NCBI GenBank assembly: GCA_947034885.2
Contig: OX344752.2
Location: 30,548,386 to 30,612,385, forward strand
Direction of reading: 5' to 3'
Length of the DNA stretch: 64,000 bases
Source of the DNA: Thuidium tamariscinum
Lineage: Eukaryota; Streptophyta; Bryopsida; Hypnales; Thuidiaceae
Below, in pieces: positions 22,656 through 34,017 of the stretch. The notes under the pieces were generated by a model, which saw only the letters and a program-made list of their open reading frames with translations, was not told where the DNA came from and did not search any database. Numbering within the stretch: position 1 is the stretch's first letter; every line of letters begins with the position of its first letter. The translations under genes were made by a program, and so were the position numbers.

Positions 22656-23361
22656 ACTAGAATTTAATTAAAGAAAAGAAAAAATTTATTAATAAATTTA
22701 TAACACTAAAATTGTTTGAAAATACTTGATTTTTTTCCAAAGAAGTTTAATTTAAACCCTAAAATTCTTTAAGTTCTTGTAGAGCTTTTTGCAAGTTTGC
22801 GAAGGTTCCTATGAAGTCTATTTTGAGTGGATGAAAGTGAAATTATTAGCAATGATGTACATTTTTGTAAGCTTTTGTCAAATGAATTTTTTTTTTTTCA
22901 ATTAAGTGTTCAAATGAATTTTTATAGCAACTTTGGATGGGATGCTAATAGAGATGACAAAACAATCAAGCAAATCATGAATTATTTTTCAATAACTTTG
23001 AATGCTTGTATCTTGCAATTTGTAAAGCCACATGGGCCAAAATAATATGTGGTTGAAATTGAAAAAGATGTTTGTTCCATTTTCCAATCATTTGACTAAT
23101 AATGGCAATTTTAAAACAATTGTAGAACAATAAGTACAAATTCTAGTGTAAATTCATTAGAGAAACCTTGAGTTTAACAAAAAAATATTTTAGTGTTTGA
23201 TTAAAAAAAGTGAATCTTTCTGTTGACTAGAAGGATTTTGATTCTTTCCAAAAATGAATTCTCCATTAAAAATTGGACACCTCTTTATGCAACATGTTTT
23301 GGAGCATGTTAGAAACCTTCATTATCTTTGAATATTAGCATGCAAGTATTGTACATAACTA

Positions 23362-23893
23362 CACTAAATAGTATATTTAGTGTTGGATTACATTTAGTGT
23401 AATTACCCCCCTACTCCACACAACACTAAATCTCAACTTTGGAGAAATTAGTGTAGTGTTAAACATGAGAGGATTTCTGGGCCAATTTCAAACAGTTCCC
23501 TAAAATTGTTCACATTGCGGTAGACCAAGCCCCCTGCTGGTCTGAATTTTTGAATTTTGAAAAAAAAAATTAAATTAAATTATTCAAAAAATTTGAGAAT
23601 GTATTAAAAATCAAGAAAATGATTTTAAAAATATTTTCAAATTATTTAATAATTAATTAATTAGTATTTTCTGACATGTCAGCCGCTTGACTACATTAGC
23701 ATAGCATTCCTAACGTTCCCAGCATTTGGAAACTTTTCTTCTAACACTAAATGTAAACCTCTTCAAATTTCAAATTGACCATAAAGTACTTTTAGTGTTA
23801 GAAATGAGATTTAATGTTACTTTAGTAGGCTTAATGATATTTAGTGTCATGGTTCATAAATAGTGTTGCTAACACTAAATATACTATTTAGTG
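23362..23893. mobile_element. T2 element (TA / CACTAAA ends), 532 bp, with T4 inside
   Basis: TA lies on both sides (23360-23361 and 23894-23895). The termini are CACTAAATAGTATATTTAG and CTAAATATACTATTTAGTG. The related locus near 9030-9052, read on the other strand, has a single TA and no insert, so the border and 2-bp duplication are shown directly. A T4 element occupies 23468-23741. The TA target suggests Tc1/mariner; the CACTA start could instead suggest En/Spm. Confidence 0.75.
23468..23741. mobile_element. T4 element nested in T2, decayed right end
   Basis: It begins AGAGGATTTCTGGGCC and continues with the family text (tagaccaagccccctgctggtctgaattttt type passage near 23520-23550), then an A/T middle and a 'gacatgtcagccgcttgac' block. 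The right terminus is reduced to TTTCTTCTAA. Confidence 0.6.
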
Positions 23894-24290
23894 TACCTAC
23901 CTAATATTCCAAGTTCCTACAAAGTTGGATAGTGCTTTCTTCTCCACAAAGTTGACCAATACTATAATGACCCAATAGGTAGGGCTAAAAAAAATTTTCT
24001 TCTAATTTCAAACTTTATCATCCTGCAATCTACATCATCAATAAATGGGTTGAAATTTTTCTACAATTTCTTAGAGTACCCTACTACAAATTTGTATGGT
24101 TGTGAGTTTCAAAATGTTTGCAAAGTAAAAGTAGAAATATATTTGTTCTAGTTTGTTTTGAATGCAATGTCGTGATATTCCTAGCCGTGTGCTTACTAGT
24201 CATATTTTTTAGCCTATTGGAGAGTTTTGACATGATAAGGGTTATACTCTTAGGTGAATCACATTCTGCATTTTAAAAACCACATGTGGT

Positions 24291-24766
24291 ATAATATAGC
24301 ATGGATTTTATTGTTTCAAGGTAAAATTTATAAAGGATTTACAAATAAAGTAAGAGGCTTTCAAAATCAAAGATGCATTGTAAGTAAAATAGGTAGCTAA
24401 AAAATCTCAAGTATGAAATTTTTTTACATATAATTTAAGAACTAGAGATTAGAATCTTGAAAATTGTATTTAGTAAGGTTAGTTTTATTTAGAGAGGGTT
24501 GTACAAAGTAGCCAAAGTATAAAGGTGGTACACAATGTTTGCATAGCTAGCTATATAAAATAGTTAGAGTTTAAAGGTGGTACACGATGTTTGCATAACT
24601 AGCTATTGTGTTGTACTAAATAATAGACCTTAGATGGATGAAAATAGGGGCAATAGAGTCGCCGTTGAAGCTATGTGGATAGACTTTGAGCTTCAAGTTA
24701 GGGTTACGTGAACTTTTCATTGTGATCAATGTCTCACTTTTTAAAGCATTACAATTTCTGTAAACC
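24291..24766. repeat. Intergenic with a short tandem duplication
   Basis: Two copies of a unit of about 50 bp, containing 'aaaggtggtacac' and 'gtttgcata', occur in tandem at about 24509-24605. Otherwise nothing is recognised. Confidence 0.5.
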
Positions 24767-24942
24767 ATTGTCTTATTGTAAATTCATACATAGTATACAA
24801 ATATATTATAATATGTTTTATTGAATAGCTTCAAGGTGATGTTAATTCTTTGAGTAATTTCAAAGTGACATTGTTGTATTGAGGAGTATGACATCTATAA
24901 AAGAGGACGGTTTTACTTTATAGCTTCATTGAATTCCATTAA

Positions 24943-25859
24943 CCCTAAAGGGCTAATACGGTTTTGACAATGGAGGTTTTCAATCAATTCTACCACTTTG
25001 ATATTTTTTTGCACATAGATTTAATTGAATTTTTTAATTTTAACCATACAAAAGTAAAGATTAATATATATAGTATGCATGGAATTAATTGTGGAAAATT
25101 TTAACCGTTAGATCTTTAGATTATATAACAATTTTTAATGATCAACTTCATAGGCAAAAAACGTAGTTTTTGAGAAAAAAATTTATAAAAAGATGAATAA
25201 AGATTTTTTAACCCCCTAGAAAAATTTATTTGGAATTCAAAGCAAATTTAGTATTTTTATATGAAAAATTTTGAGAAATAAAAAACTCCCTCATAATTTG
25301 TACACATTTTCAAATACGAAGACTAGAAAGTCAAATCTAAGCAAATTGGATCCCACAAAATTCTTTAAAATTTATATATGGATAAATTTTTGAAATTAAA
25401 CAACTAATGTTATTATCATATTGTTTGGAACATCTCTAAAAAATTTGGAATCATTTTAATTATTTTGTATTGTTAATTACACTAGATTGAACCTTTTATT
25501 CTTAAAATTGTTAAAAACAAAAAGTTGAATTTTTTTTCAAATTTTTTTTGTTTGTATTGATTATAGAATAGAAATGTGTAAGAAAATGGTTTTTTTTCCA
25601 TCTCTACTACTCTTTTCATGAAAAAACATTATTTTTGCTCCCTTTTTCTACTAGACTACATTCTCAACTGCATTACCTAAATGAATTTTTAAATATTTCT
25701 CACATTCAAAATGAAAAAATCGGGAAATGAAAAATGGATGTAAACTTTTTTTTTACAAGATTTTAATTTATAAAATATTGAGATTTGTTTCACCCTTCCG
25801 AGAAATTGCCATTGAAAACTTTGAAGTATAGACATTGTCTCCTCTTAGTCCTTTAGGGG
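24943..25859 (+). mobile_element. T1 element in the 2.7-kb repeat, with an empty-site control
   Basis: Flanked by TTAA at 24939-24942 and 25860-25863; ends CCCTAAAGGG and CCTTTAGGGG; 917 bp. The paralogous uninserted site near 36890-36910 reads GAATTTCGTTAGTGAG, so exactly one TTAA-like tetranucleotide is present there. This is direct evidence that the element duplicates a TTAA target. Confidence 0.85.
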
Positions 25860-25892
25860 TTAATGAGTTTTGTTTTTTATTTTAAAATTAGA

Positions 25893-26353
25893 ATGTCGAA
25901 CTAAAAGTTTTTTTTTCTGAATCTCAACATGAAGAGCCTCAATCGATGGCTGAATTTGAACTTCCATTATCAAACCTGTTAGATCAACCGCTTCTACTAA
26001 GAGATCTTATATTGTCACGTGAGCATTGTTTAGATGAAACTGGGTTTTTTTGACCTTTGAAGTAACCTCGTGTGGAGCAACAGTGGCATGAAAACTTTTA
26101 ACATGATGCTCAAGCTTTAATGATCTTGTTACAAGTAAGGTGTGTTGAGCTTGGAAGTCGTAAAGTGACATTTGAAAAGTGTTTCGAGGGTTTAAATGAC
26201 GAATAATATTTTATTATGGTTTGGCTTATCGAAGGGAGTTGCGGTCATGAACGATGGTTAAAAGAGTTGGTCAATCCCTTAATAAAAGTGGATTGTGATG
26301 ATTATGTTGTCGCGACAATCAAATGCATTCTTAAGTTTCTGCAGATGGAGTGA
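25893..26353 (+). pseudogene. Decayed copy of the repeat-encoded 152-codon frame
   Basis: It corresponds codon by codon to 36930-37388. There is a stop at codon 4 and further stops where the other copy has CAG, CAA, CGA or TGG codons, mostly transitions at C or G. It keeps an intact TGG at the position where the younger copy has TGA, so the two copies complement each other for inferring the ancestral length. Confidence 0.6.
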
Positions 26354-27640
26354 AGCTTCGATTGAAACTCTAGTTTTTTATTTCTCGTAAACATTTATTG
26401 AATTTTAGTTCCTAATTTTATACTTTGAGTATTTTATTGAAATTTCAATATGTAATTATAAATATAGAATGAGAAGTTGATGATAGTAAATTAGTTTAGG
26501 ATTTGAAGATAAGGGAGAGTGTAAATGGGGATGTAGTTAGAATCTTAGGTGGTGATTTAGTAGAGGCATGAGCTTATGTCTTCTACCCCTCAGTTTAAAT
26601 GGAGAGGAAAAATGAGAAAATATGCTTAGTTTTTTATTTAAAAAAAAGGAGAGAAATGAATGTGGATGTTTTGGAGTTTGAAGGCCGAATTTTGAGTTGA
26701 TGTAGCTCATTGAGCATGAAAAATTGAGTAATGAAAATTTAGCATCATATTCCTTGTTTTTAGAGTTTTTGTTTGCAAGATGAATTTGGAGTTGGGACTC
26801 AAAAGTTATTGAGGTTAGAAATTATAAAGACTCAAGGATCTCTATTGAGAGGTTAGAGGCTTCAACAAGCCATAACTTTTGAGATATTTTTTTTTCTTAA
26901 CTTGCAATTTAAGGGTGTATTGTTCTTGTTTATATCATTCAAAAAAGATATTATACTTATCATCTGGAGTTTGTATCAAGAAGTTATGAGGTGCTAAAAT
27001 TTGGATTAAAGATTGGACTTGAAGGAGGGAGGTCGTATCTTCAACTCCTATAACTTTTGGTGAATTTTTTTTACGAAATTAAAACTTTGAAAGGTACCAA
27101 ATCATTATTTTAACTTTTCATATTGAGTTTATTTATATCAAATGGAATTGTAATGCGAAAGTTGTATGGTACCAAAGTATCAAGAATTTCATACTTTCAT
27201 TTTTGAGAAGGCCGAGATTCACCCTTTTATAATTTTTGAACAATATCTTATATAGCTCTGAAATGACATCAAAACACAATAATTTCAATGATGAGATTGT
27301 TTTAAAAAGAAATTTTAACCTTATCATGCAATTTTTTTTTGAAAAATTGTGAAAATTGCATTCAAAAATGAATCCTATATGTTATTTTTTTGAGAAGATG
27401 CTTAAGTTGCCTAAAAAACAAGATTGTTCATAACTTTTACATAACTAATTCAAATAGAATGAATAAAAGCTTCACATGTAGACAAAAATATAATACATAA
27501 AATTAAAAAAGAAATTTAATTTTAATTTAATTTTTTTGTAGATTTATATTTTTGTCTACCTAGTTGAAATTTCAATTGTTTGTGGTATAAGTTTTGTTCT
27601 CCGACACCGATTGAAATCAAAATTATATCCTACATAGCTA

Positions 27641-28196
27641 CACTAAAATTAGTAAATAGTATTGGATGATAATTAGTGTTGTTCCCTATTTTTTACCTCC
27701 AACACTATTATTCAACTTATGTGTAAATAGTGTTGGGGCACTTAATTGCTGCCATAAAAATCTGTCCCTTTCCTGCAGAATTGTAATTTTTGCCTCCCAC
27801 CGTGAAAATCTCTCCCTTTCCAAGAAAATTGTAATGTTTGCCTCCCATTGCAAAAATATGTCCCTTTCCTGCAGAATTGTAATTTTTGCCTCCCACCGTG
27901 AAAATCTCTCCCTTTCCAAGAAAATTGTAATGTTTGCCTCCCATTGCAAAAATATGTCCCTTCCCTGCAAAACTATAATTTTTGCTTCTCGCTTTGAAAA
28001 TCTATCCCTTCTTTGCAAAATTGTAATTTTTGCCTCCCGCCACAAAAATCTGTCCCTTTTCCAAGAAAACTATAATTTACTATAGAGCTAAAATAGTGTT
28101 AGAATGATAAATAATCTTCTAACACTAACCTTGCTAATCACAATTAATGTTATCTCAGCAAATTAGAATTGCCAACACTATTTACCAATTTTAGTG
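27641..28196. mobile_element. T2 element with an internal 48-bp tandem array
   Basis: TA (27639-27640 and 28197-28198) borders CACTAAAATTAGTAAATAG and ATTTACCAATTTTAGTG. The centre is a tandem array of a 48-bp unit (see 27755-28075). Removing the element restores alignment with the T1 copy at 9096 (around 9900). No transposase. Confidence 0.7.
27755..28075. repeat. 48-bp tandem repeat, about 6.7 units
   Basis: The unit alternates in two versions (ccctttcctgcagaattgta and ccctttccaagaaaattgta types), giving a 96-bp higher-order period for the first four units. Because 48 is a multiple of three, frames on both strands stay open (27666-28085 plus; 27686-28045 minus) and show 16-residue repeats such as NLSLSCRIVIFASHRE. 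I regard these as by-products of the array, not genes. Confidence 0.8.
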
Positions 28197-28315
28197 TAGT
28201 TAATTTTCTTATCTTATGATAAAGTTTCAAAAAATTTCACTAAAATTTGAAGTCATTAGAACTTGCTTCAACTCCAAATTATCCCTTGAGGAAACAATGG
28301 GCTTTTAGGGGTTAA

Positions 28316-30144
28316 TGGTAAATGATCTTTTATTATTATTATTGTTATTGTAGTTATTGTTTTATTTGAATATATGCAAAATAAAACAAATATTAAATTA
28401 TTGAGCATCAATGAAGTAAAATAAGATGTATTGACCCTAGAGAATCACCGACAAAATCATATATCAAAGAATGTGGAACTTATTGTAAAGATTATGTTTT
28501 TATTTTAATAGTCTTCATCTCTAAAATATTAAAATTAGCTGTATGGTTTAGGTTTACAAAGAATTTTTATTCTTCATAACATTATATTTGAATAATACAT
28601 TATTTAGTGCATTGAAATCTCTTACAATTGTCAATGAAAATATATTGTACAGTACAGTATTTGCAACAATGGGAAGGAGTACCAACAACAAAAGTAGCAA
28701 ATTTGGTAACAAATTTGTGAAATGCACTAAATTACAATACAATCATACATCTTTAAATCAAAGAGGTCTTTTGTTTTTAGGATTTTAGCAAGTTCCTATG
28801 ATGTCAAATTTTACTCAAATTTCTGAAAATGCATGAATTTTAAATTATTATTTAAAAAAAAAATTCTACATAGAGTATATCAATGTCTACAAATAACTTT
28901 TGATTAGAGGATTTAAATGTCAAATAGATTTTTGGAGATGAAACTTTGTTTGATTTTTCTACCTTTTTTTAGTTCAAAGGTTTTTGATAAAAATATTCTT
29001 CTATGCCTAAATGAGGTCAAAATTCTAGTTTTAACATAATTCTTATCCTAACTTAACTATGAATGGTTGAACTCCTACTTCTAAATCACATATTTCACAT
29101 GGATTGTTTTACTTCCTATGGTCACCTCATGTACATACAAAGAGCTTTTCTTCTCTATACTTATCACAAAAAATAAATGGCTCATAGAGCAAAGCAAGAT
29201 AGTAAGAATTCTATGTTCTCTTTATCTTTTAAGTTCAATATTTGAAAATCAAAATTTAAAGAAAATTTCAAATTTGTCATTTAAAAAGAGGGATACTTTG
29301 GTTATTGCTAACTAGTAATCATGGTAGCATGGCAATGGGCCCAATGACAAAAGCAGGTATAAATGAATGGAAGTTGACAATTTTTTTTTCAAAAGTGACA
29401 AAAGGTTGACATAATTTGGTCCAAAAATACATTCCCATCGACAAAGCAGTTGACAAATTTTTATCAATTCATACATTATCATATAGAACACATAAATCCT
29501 CATAGTATTAGGAACTTCTAATTTTTTTAGTGTAAAATTCATTGTCATGAAGAATTGATTTTTCAAGCCTTCCATATTAGAAAATATTGTGATTGCATTA
29601 GGTAGTAAGATGAGAATTATGCATTCGAATTTTGTTGGTTGGGGTAGTCTAAAACTCTTTGGACTCATAATGCATTGAACACTTTATAAACCACTCCCAA
29701 GAAATCTCAAATTGATTTTGTGGGTAGTTTCTACTGTTCAATCAAGTCATAATGTCCAATTACTGCATGATTTTGCCCACATAATCAGGCATTATGAACT
29801 TTTCATCCAACTTGCAATTGCCATCTTGATTTTTCATTTGATTTGTTGATTTCCAGGTAGTTGTTGATGTTGGGCAATGTCTTTGTTATTAAATATATTA
29901 GGAAAAAATGTGCTTCCTTATCAAGCTCTACCCTCCTCCTCGATGTATTTTTTTCCCATAATCCTTTCTTCTTTGGACATTACTCTATACAAAAATTCCA
30001 AGAAAATTCATATTTTGTTGAAAAAATATAACTTCAATTGCAGTTTTTATTTTTATACTTGTCTTTATGTAAAGAAAAATTGAAAATTTTCAACAATAGC
30101 ATCAAGCCAAATTCCTAATTTTGATCACAATGAATTGTTTTACC
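28316..30144. other. AT-rich intergenic DNA
   Basis: Short open frames (28588-28788, 29118-29315, 29312-29668 minus, 29877-30083) show no family features. No paired terminal repeats found. Confidence 0.45.
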
Positions 30145-30148
30145 TTAA

Positions 30149-30801
30149 CCCCTAAATGCCTAGAGCTTGTTTGAGCTTCTTGGAATTTGTTCAAAGTTGA
30201 ACAAAATGCCAATATTTTAATAAATTGTATCAATTTTCTTAAAATTATAACCGTACAAATTAAAACTAAACATGTTAAAGATTGTATAGGAAAAAAAACA
30301 ATAATATTACTTATAGAGTAAAAGATTATAATATTTGACCATGAAGGTGTTAAAACTGCAAAAGTGATGTGAAGTCTTTCTACCCTCTTTTTACAAGTCA
30401 AATCTGAAAAATTGGTGACCAAAAAAATATGCGGTTAAAAGGCCTAACATGCATAATTCCAATCAATTTATGGCTTTTCAAAATCTACTCTACAATTATT
30501 GTAATTGTAAATGAATTTTAAGTGCGATTTTTTTTTCTTCCAAGATCTAGTGTATTTGAGGCTCATTTTCAAGAGCTCTCAACACTATGGAAAGTTAAGA
30601 TTGCAATGGGTACCCTTGGACAAAGTCTTGAATAGAAAAATCATTAACATTCATTTTCTAGATCAGATTTTTGACATTGAAATTAAACTTCTAAAAAAAC
30701 TTTTCAAAAATATAAATTATTAAAAATAGAAACTTGGTTAGGTTTTATTTAACTTCAAAATTTTGCAAACACTAGATTTGGGTGCCTTGGACATTTAGGA
30801 G
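30149..30801 (+). mobile_element. T1-type element, short divergent copy, 653 bp
   Basis: TTAA lies on both sides (30145-30148 and 30802-30805). The left terminus CCCCTAAATGCC and the right terminus ACATTTAGGAG pair with one mismatch. The ends differ from the main type (TGCC in place of GGACC), so this may be a subfamily, sharing its end with the terminus at 6765. Confidence 0.6.
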
Positions 30802-30805
30802 TTAA

Positions 30806-31300
30806 GTGTTCCAACACTAAAAGTCTAATTAAACCCCACCAGGTCGCTTGCGATTGGTTGGTATATATTCTTACTCTTGCAATGAAATTCTATTTCATTT
30901 GTGGAAAAAAAAAGCCTAATTAAACATTACAAAACTCTACTGGCAGATTCTAACAAAGGGCAGACGTTAAGTACCCCTCCTCAAGCTTTTTGGGGGCTGT
31001 CAATGGACCCTTCTGGCCTGGGCCCTACGACTCCGAGGTCTAGGGCCGAACTCCGTTCCTACCACCTCCGTCGTTGCAGCCTCCGTCCCTCCCACCTCTA
31101 TCCCTCCAACTTCAATCTCTAGATTTGAGATCTCACTCTAGGAAGCTAAATCTTGTCACTTGACCTTCTGCTCCTCAATTAGAATACAACGTTTCCCCCA
31201 ATCCTCTTGAACAACAACCATTTTAGCATCTTGGTCTTATCATTTTGGATTTAGCGATGTCGGATTCCTGTGCTTTTGGAGGTTCGGTGTTTCTGGGGGG
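30806..31300 (+). mobile_element. Retroelement-like fragments
   Basis: Around 30930-31200 the text is GC-richer and matches the reverse strand of about 52990-53200 (blocks near 'ggcctgggcc', 'ctccgtccctcc', 'gagatctcactc' and 'tgaccttctgctc'). Just before it, at 30900-30915, a short A-rich tract follows a sequence that looks like the end of a retroposed element. I infer a non-LTR or gag-type remnant; no reverse transcriptase is seen. Confidence 0.35.
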
Positions 31301-33443
31301 TCATATGGGTTTGTATACTGAGGGCTTGAAGCTGCTAATTTTCAAGAACGATTTATTTGCCAAGTCAAATAATGTTGGGTAGTTAGGGCCATGGAGGGTT
31401 GAGGGATGATGGTGATGAAATTTGTTGTAATAGGAGGTTGCATTGTGGAGGGGGAATTGTACAGTACAAGAGCTAGTGCTCAAGTTTTCTGGAAGAGATT
31501 TGGAGCGTTTGGCTATAGTACTTGAAGTTGTGAGTTGATTTATGTAATCATTTAGACAGGAGGAAGATGCAGATGGAAGGGAGGTAGCTGCAGTTGGAAG
31601 TTTATTCAGGCTAAGCTCATAAATTTGCAATATATCAAGTACCAAGCCTTAGTAAGAAATCCAATATAAGGTTGTTCTTTAAAATTCCAAGTACCCTTAT
31701 GATTAGATTGCAAGACACATTTTTTCTAATCAAAGTTACAAAACTAAATGAGCTATGTGCAACAATAGGAAGAAAGTATATAAATCAATATCGAAGATGG
31801 CACACAATCATATATTTTGACTCGGGAATTGGTGCATACATTGAAAGGAGATTGATGGGTATTGATCTTGAGCCCTTGTAGCAAGCTCTATGTTGCAAAG
31901 GTATCTTAAAAAACTGAATCTATTTGGTTCCTTGGCTTTGATATTAGCAAGCTTCCTCCTCAATGTAGTAAAGAAGTTAACTTAATGGCAACTTGTTTTC
32001 CAATGAAGATTGATTGGAAGATATGACACAATGGCACATGTCAAAGAAGGTTCTAAAACTTGAACTTGTAGGAATTTGTTTTGGATTTCATAAAATTTGA
32101 GTATTCTTTGTTGATTTTCATAATTTTGAATTTCTTTATGAAATATTTAGAATGGATTCGAATCATTTAGTTGAATGTATGAAATCCTTTATCATTTCAA
32201 GAAATATTCTAAAAGTTTGAAAAACCTTGCACCTTAGATTCTTGAGGTGCTGAAGCAACTTGTTTTCATTTTCATTTTTCAAAAATGAACTTTGCATACC
32301 ATTTTTGATCATCATTGGCTAAATGAGTTCTACATATGCCTTCTTTAATTATTTCTATAGATGTCGATCAAAATAAACACGTAACTCTATTAATCCTTCA
32401 AATATTGTTTTTAGTTATGATAAAAAGTAATGACATCTTCATTAATGTTCATGTAAACATCAAGCCCAACAAGCTTGCCTTCTTTGTCTTCAAAAAGCCA
32501 AGGACCTATTTCCTCTCTAGTTTTGCATTTATTGCTTTTAGTCTACTCTATTGAACTTTCAATTAATTTGCTCAAACTTTGGGTTAAAATACTTGTGCTT
32601 TCAAGTTCCAGTACTTGCATTTTGTAATTACATCTTGTTTTCATTTTATAAGAAAAATTCAATTTTGAAATAAGATAAATATCCTCTTATGTCTCCAATA
32701 GGAATACATTGGAATTCATTTTTATTTATTGATATATTCAATTTTTTAGATTGTCATTCAATGGAATATTTAGATGTTACAATGTGAATGGGCTTTGGTG
32801 AGCTTCTTCTATAATAGTATGTTTTTATACTTGATCTATTCATGATCAATTTTAATGTGAATTTGCCATTGATCATATTTTTTAGAAATTATTGTAGGTC
32901 TAGAATGTACTCATTTGTATATTGAAATTCATTAATGATTGTGCACATTAGGGTTTATAGTAACAACTACCACATTTTCAAAATTCCACACAAGATGCTT
33001 ACATTTTGCATATAAAACAAGATTTGCAAGTAAGGGTCTATTATTTGGTTGCATCTACATCACCATACAATGGAAAAAGAAGTACAAGGGTTGTCTAAAG
33101 GCCACCACCATAATTATGAAGAGGACATGCACTTTTTTTGGCTCCGGCATTGGACACACTCCAAAATTGTCTTCTTCTGGAACAATGAACATGAGTATTG
33201 TGCATTTACAATTCGGTGAAGGAGCACTCACAAATGACAACAATACTCTACCACCTAGCTTGCAAACTATTGAAATCACTGATGATGAAGAAAAAACACT
33301 TTTTTTTCCAAAGAGAATGTACATTGATTTCAGCATTAATTAGATACAATCATCCAACATCCACTTGATGGACCCTCTCAACAGAAAGATTTGTTATGGA
33401 CTCTTCATAGAACTTCCAGTTGAGGGATTTATCAAGACTCTGA
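31301..33443. other. Intergenic, no supported gene
   Basis: Open frames at 31301-31645 (minus, 114 codons), 31672-31881 and 32939-33343 (134 codons) were examined. None shows a recognisable domain, though the first is Ser/Thr-rich and continues the retroelement-like composition. No RNA gene seen. Confidence 0.4.
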
Positions 33444-34014
33444 GGGCCGCTTCACACTTGGACTGACCAAGTTGAGAGGCCATGGGAGTTCATGGCCAAA
33501 CTTTGGGCGAGAGGCCAAAGAAATGGACAATAAATGATAGGAATTGGAGCCTTTGGCCGGCCATAGTGTGAAGCCTCCAAAGGCCAAATCCAAAGTCCAA
33601 ACCTACACCATTCATTTACGTTTGATCCTTTTCCATATTAATCCATCCAATTTTTGAAAATTTCATGAAGCATTTTATGAAGCTTCATCCACATGTCATT
33701 TTTGTGAAGCAAAAAATGAAAAAAAAATGAAAAATAGTCAAAATTGGTCATGGAAAAATAATCACAGCACATACTTTGGGCATCAAACAAGGAATAAGAA
33801 GGGGACAAAATCCATAAGAATTGTATGAATGGGATAAGAAAGGTATAAATGAATAAGAGGGTAAAGTTTAGAGGGGCCTCTAGGGGGACATTTAACATTT
33901 AACATTTAACATTAACAAGTGTGAAGGGGCGAGAGGCCAAAGTTGGGGTTTTCTGAATTTTGATTGGTCGAGGCCAATGGACTCTTGACCTTCAGCCCAA
34001 GTGTGAAGCGGCCC
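33444..34014. mobile_element. T6 PIF/Harbinger-like element, 571 bp
   Basis: TGA lies on both sides (33441-33443 and 34015-34017). The ends GGGCCGCTTCACACTTGG and CCAAGTGTGAAGCGGCCC are a perfect 18-bp inverted repeat. A 3-bp duplication with GGG ends fits PIF/Harbinger. A 9-bp unit (acatttaac) repeats about three times at 33890-33913. No transposase frame. Confidence 0.75.
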
Positions 34015-34017
34015 TGA

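Larger units (their letters stand above)
22060..24290 (-). repeat. Long dispersed repeat, copy 3 (reverse)
   Basis: Matches positions 1-1330 and 3430-3600 in reverse order and strand, and about 8600-9060 in part. It contains a T5 foldback (about 22448-22655) and a T2 element (23362-23893) which itself holds a T4 element. The open frame at 22827-23045 has no family features and overlaps homologous non-coding text elsewhere, so I do not call it a gene. Confidence 0.65.
24767..27280 (+). repeat. 2.7-kb repeat, older copy, with T1 insertion
   Basis: It aligns with about 36735-38560, starting with 'gtaaattcatacatag' and including the region of a 152-codon frame, here decayed at 25893-26353 (early stop at codon 4 and more). 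A T1 element interrupts it at 24943-25859. The changes compared with the younger copy are mostly C-to-T and G-to-A. The 3' part (26690-27250) also matches 37970-38540. The copy ends where a truncated T1 element begins. Confidence 0.7.
27281..28311 (+). mobile_element. T1 element, left-truncated, with T2 inside
   Basis: The right end CTTTTAGGGG is followed by TTAA (28312-28315). The interior matches the right two thirds of the 9096 copy. The left part is missing and the text abuts the 2.7-kb repeat. A T2 element is inserted at 27641-28196. Confidence 0.65.

Noticed and set aside
27686-28075. CRISPR-like array
   Set aside because: The units are contiguous tandem repeats with no unique spacers, and the DNA is from a plant nucleus.
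27666-28085. Open frames of 139 and 119 codons on opposite strands with 16-residue repeats
   Set aside because: Both arise from a 48-bp tandem array whose length is a multiple of three; there is no sign of selection or a conserved start.
33055-33343. Possible gene at 32939-33343
   Set aside because: Although 134 codons long, it has no recognisable motif, no splice-like context and ordinary AT-rich surroundings.
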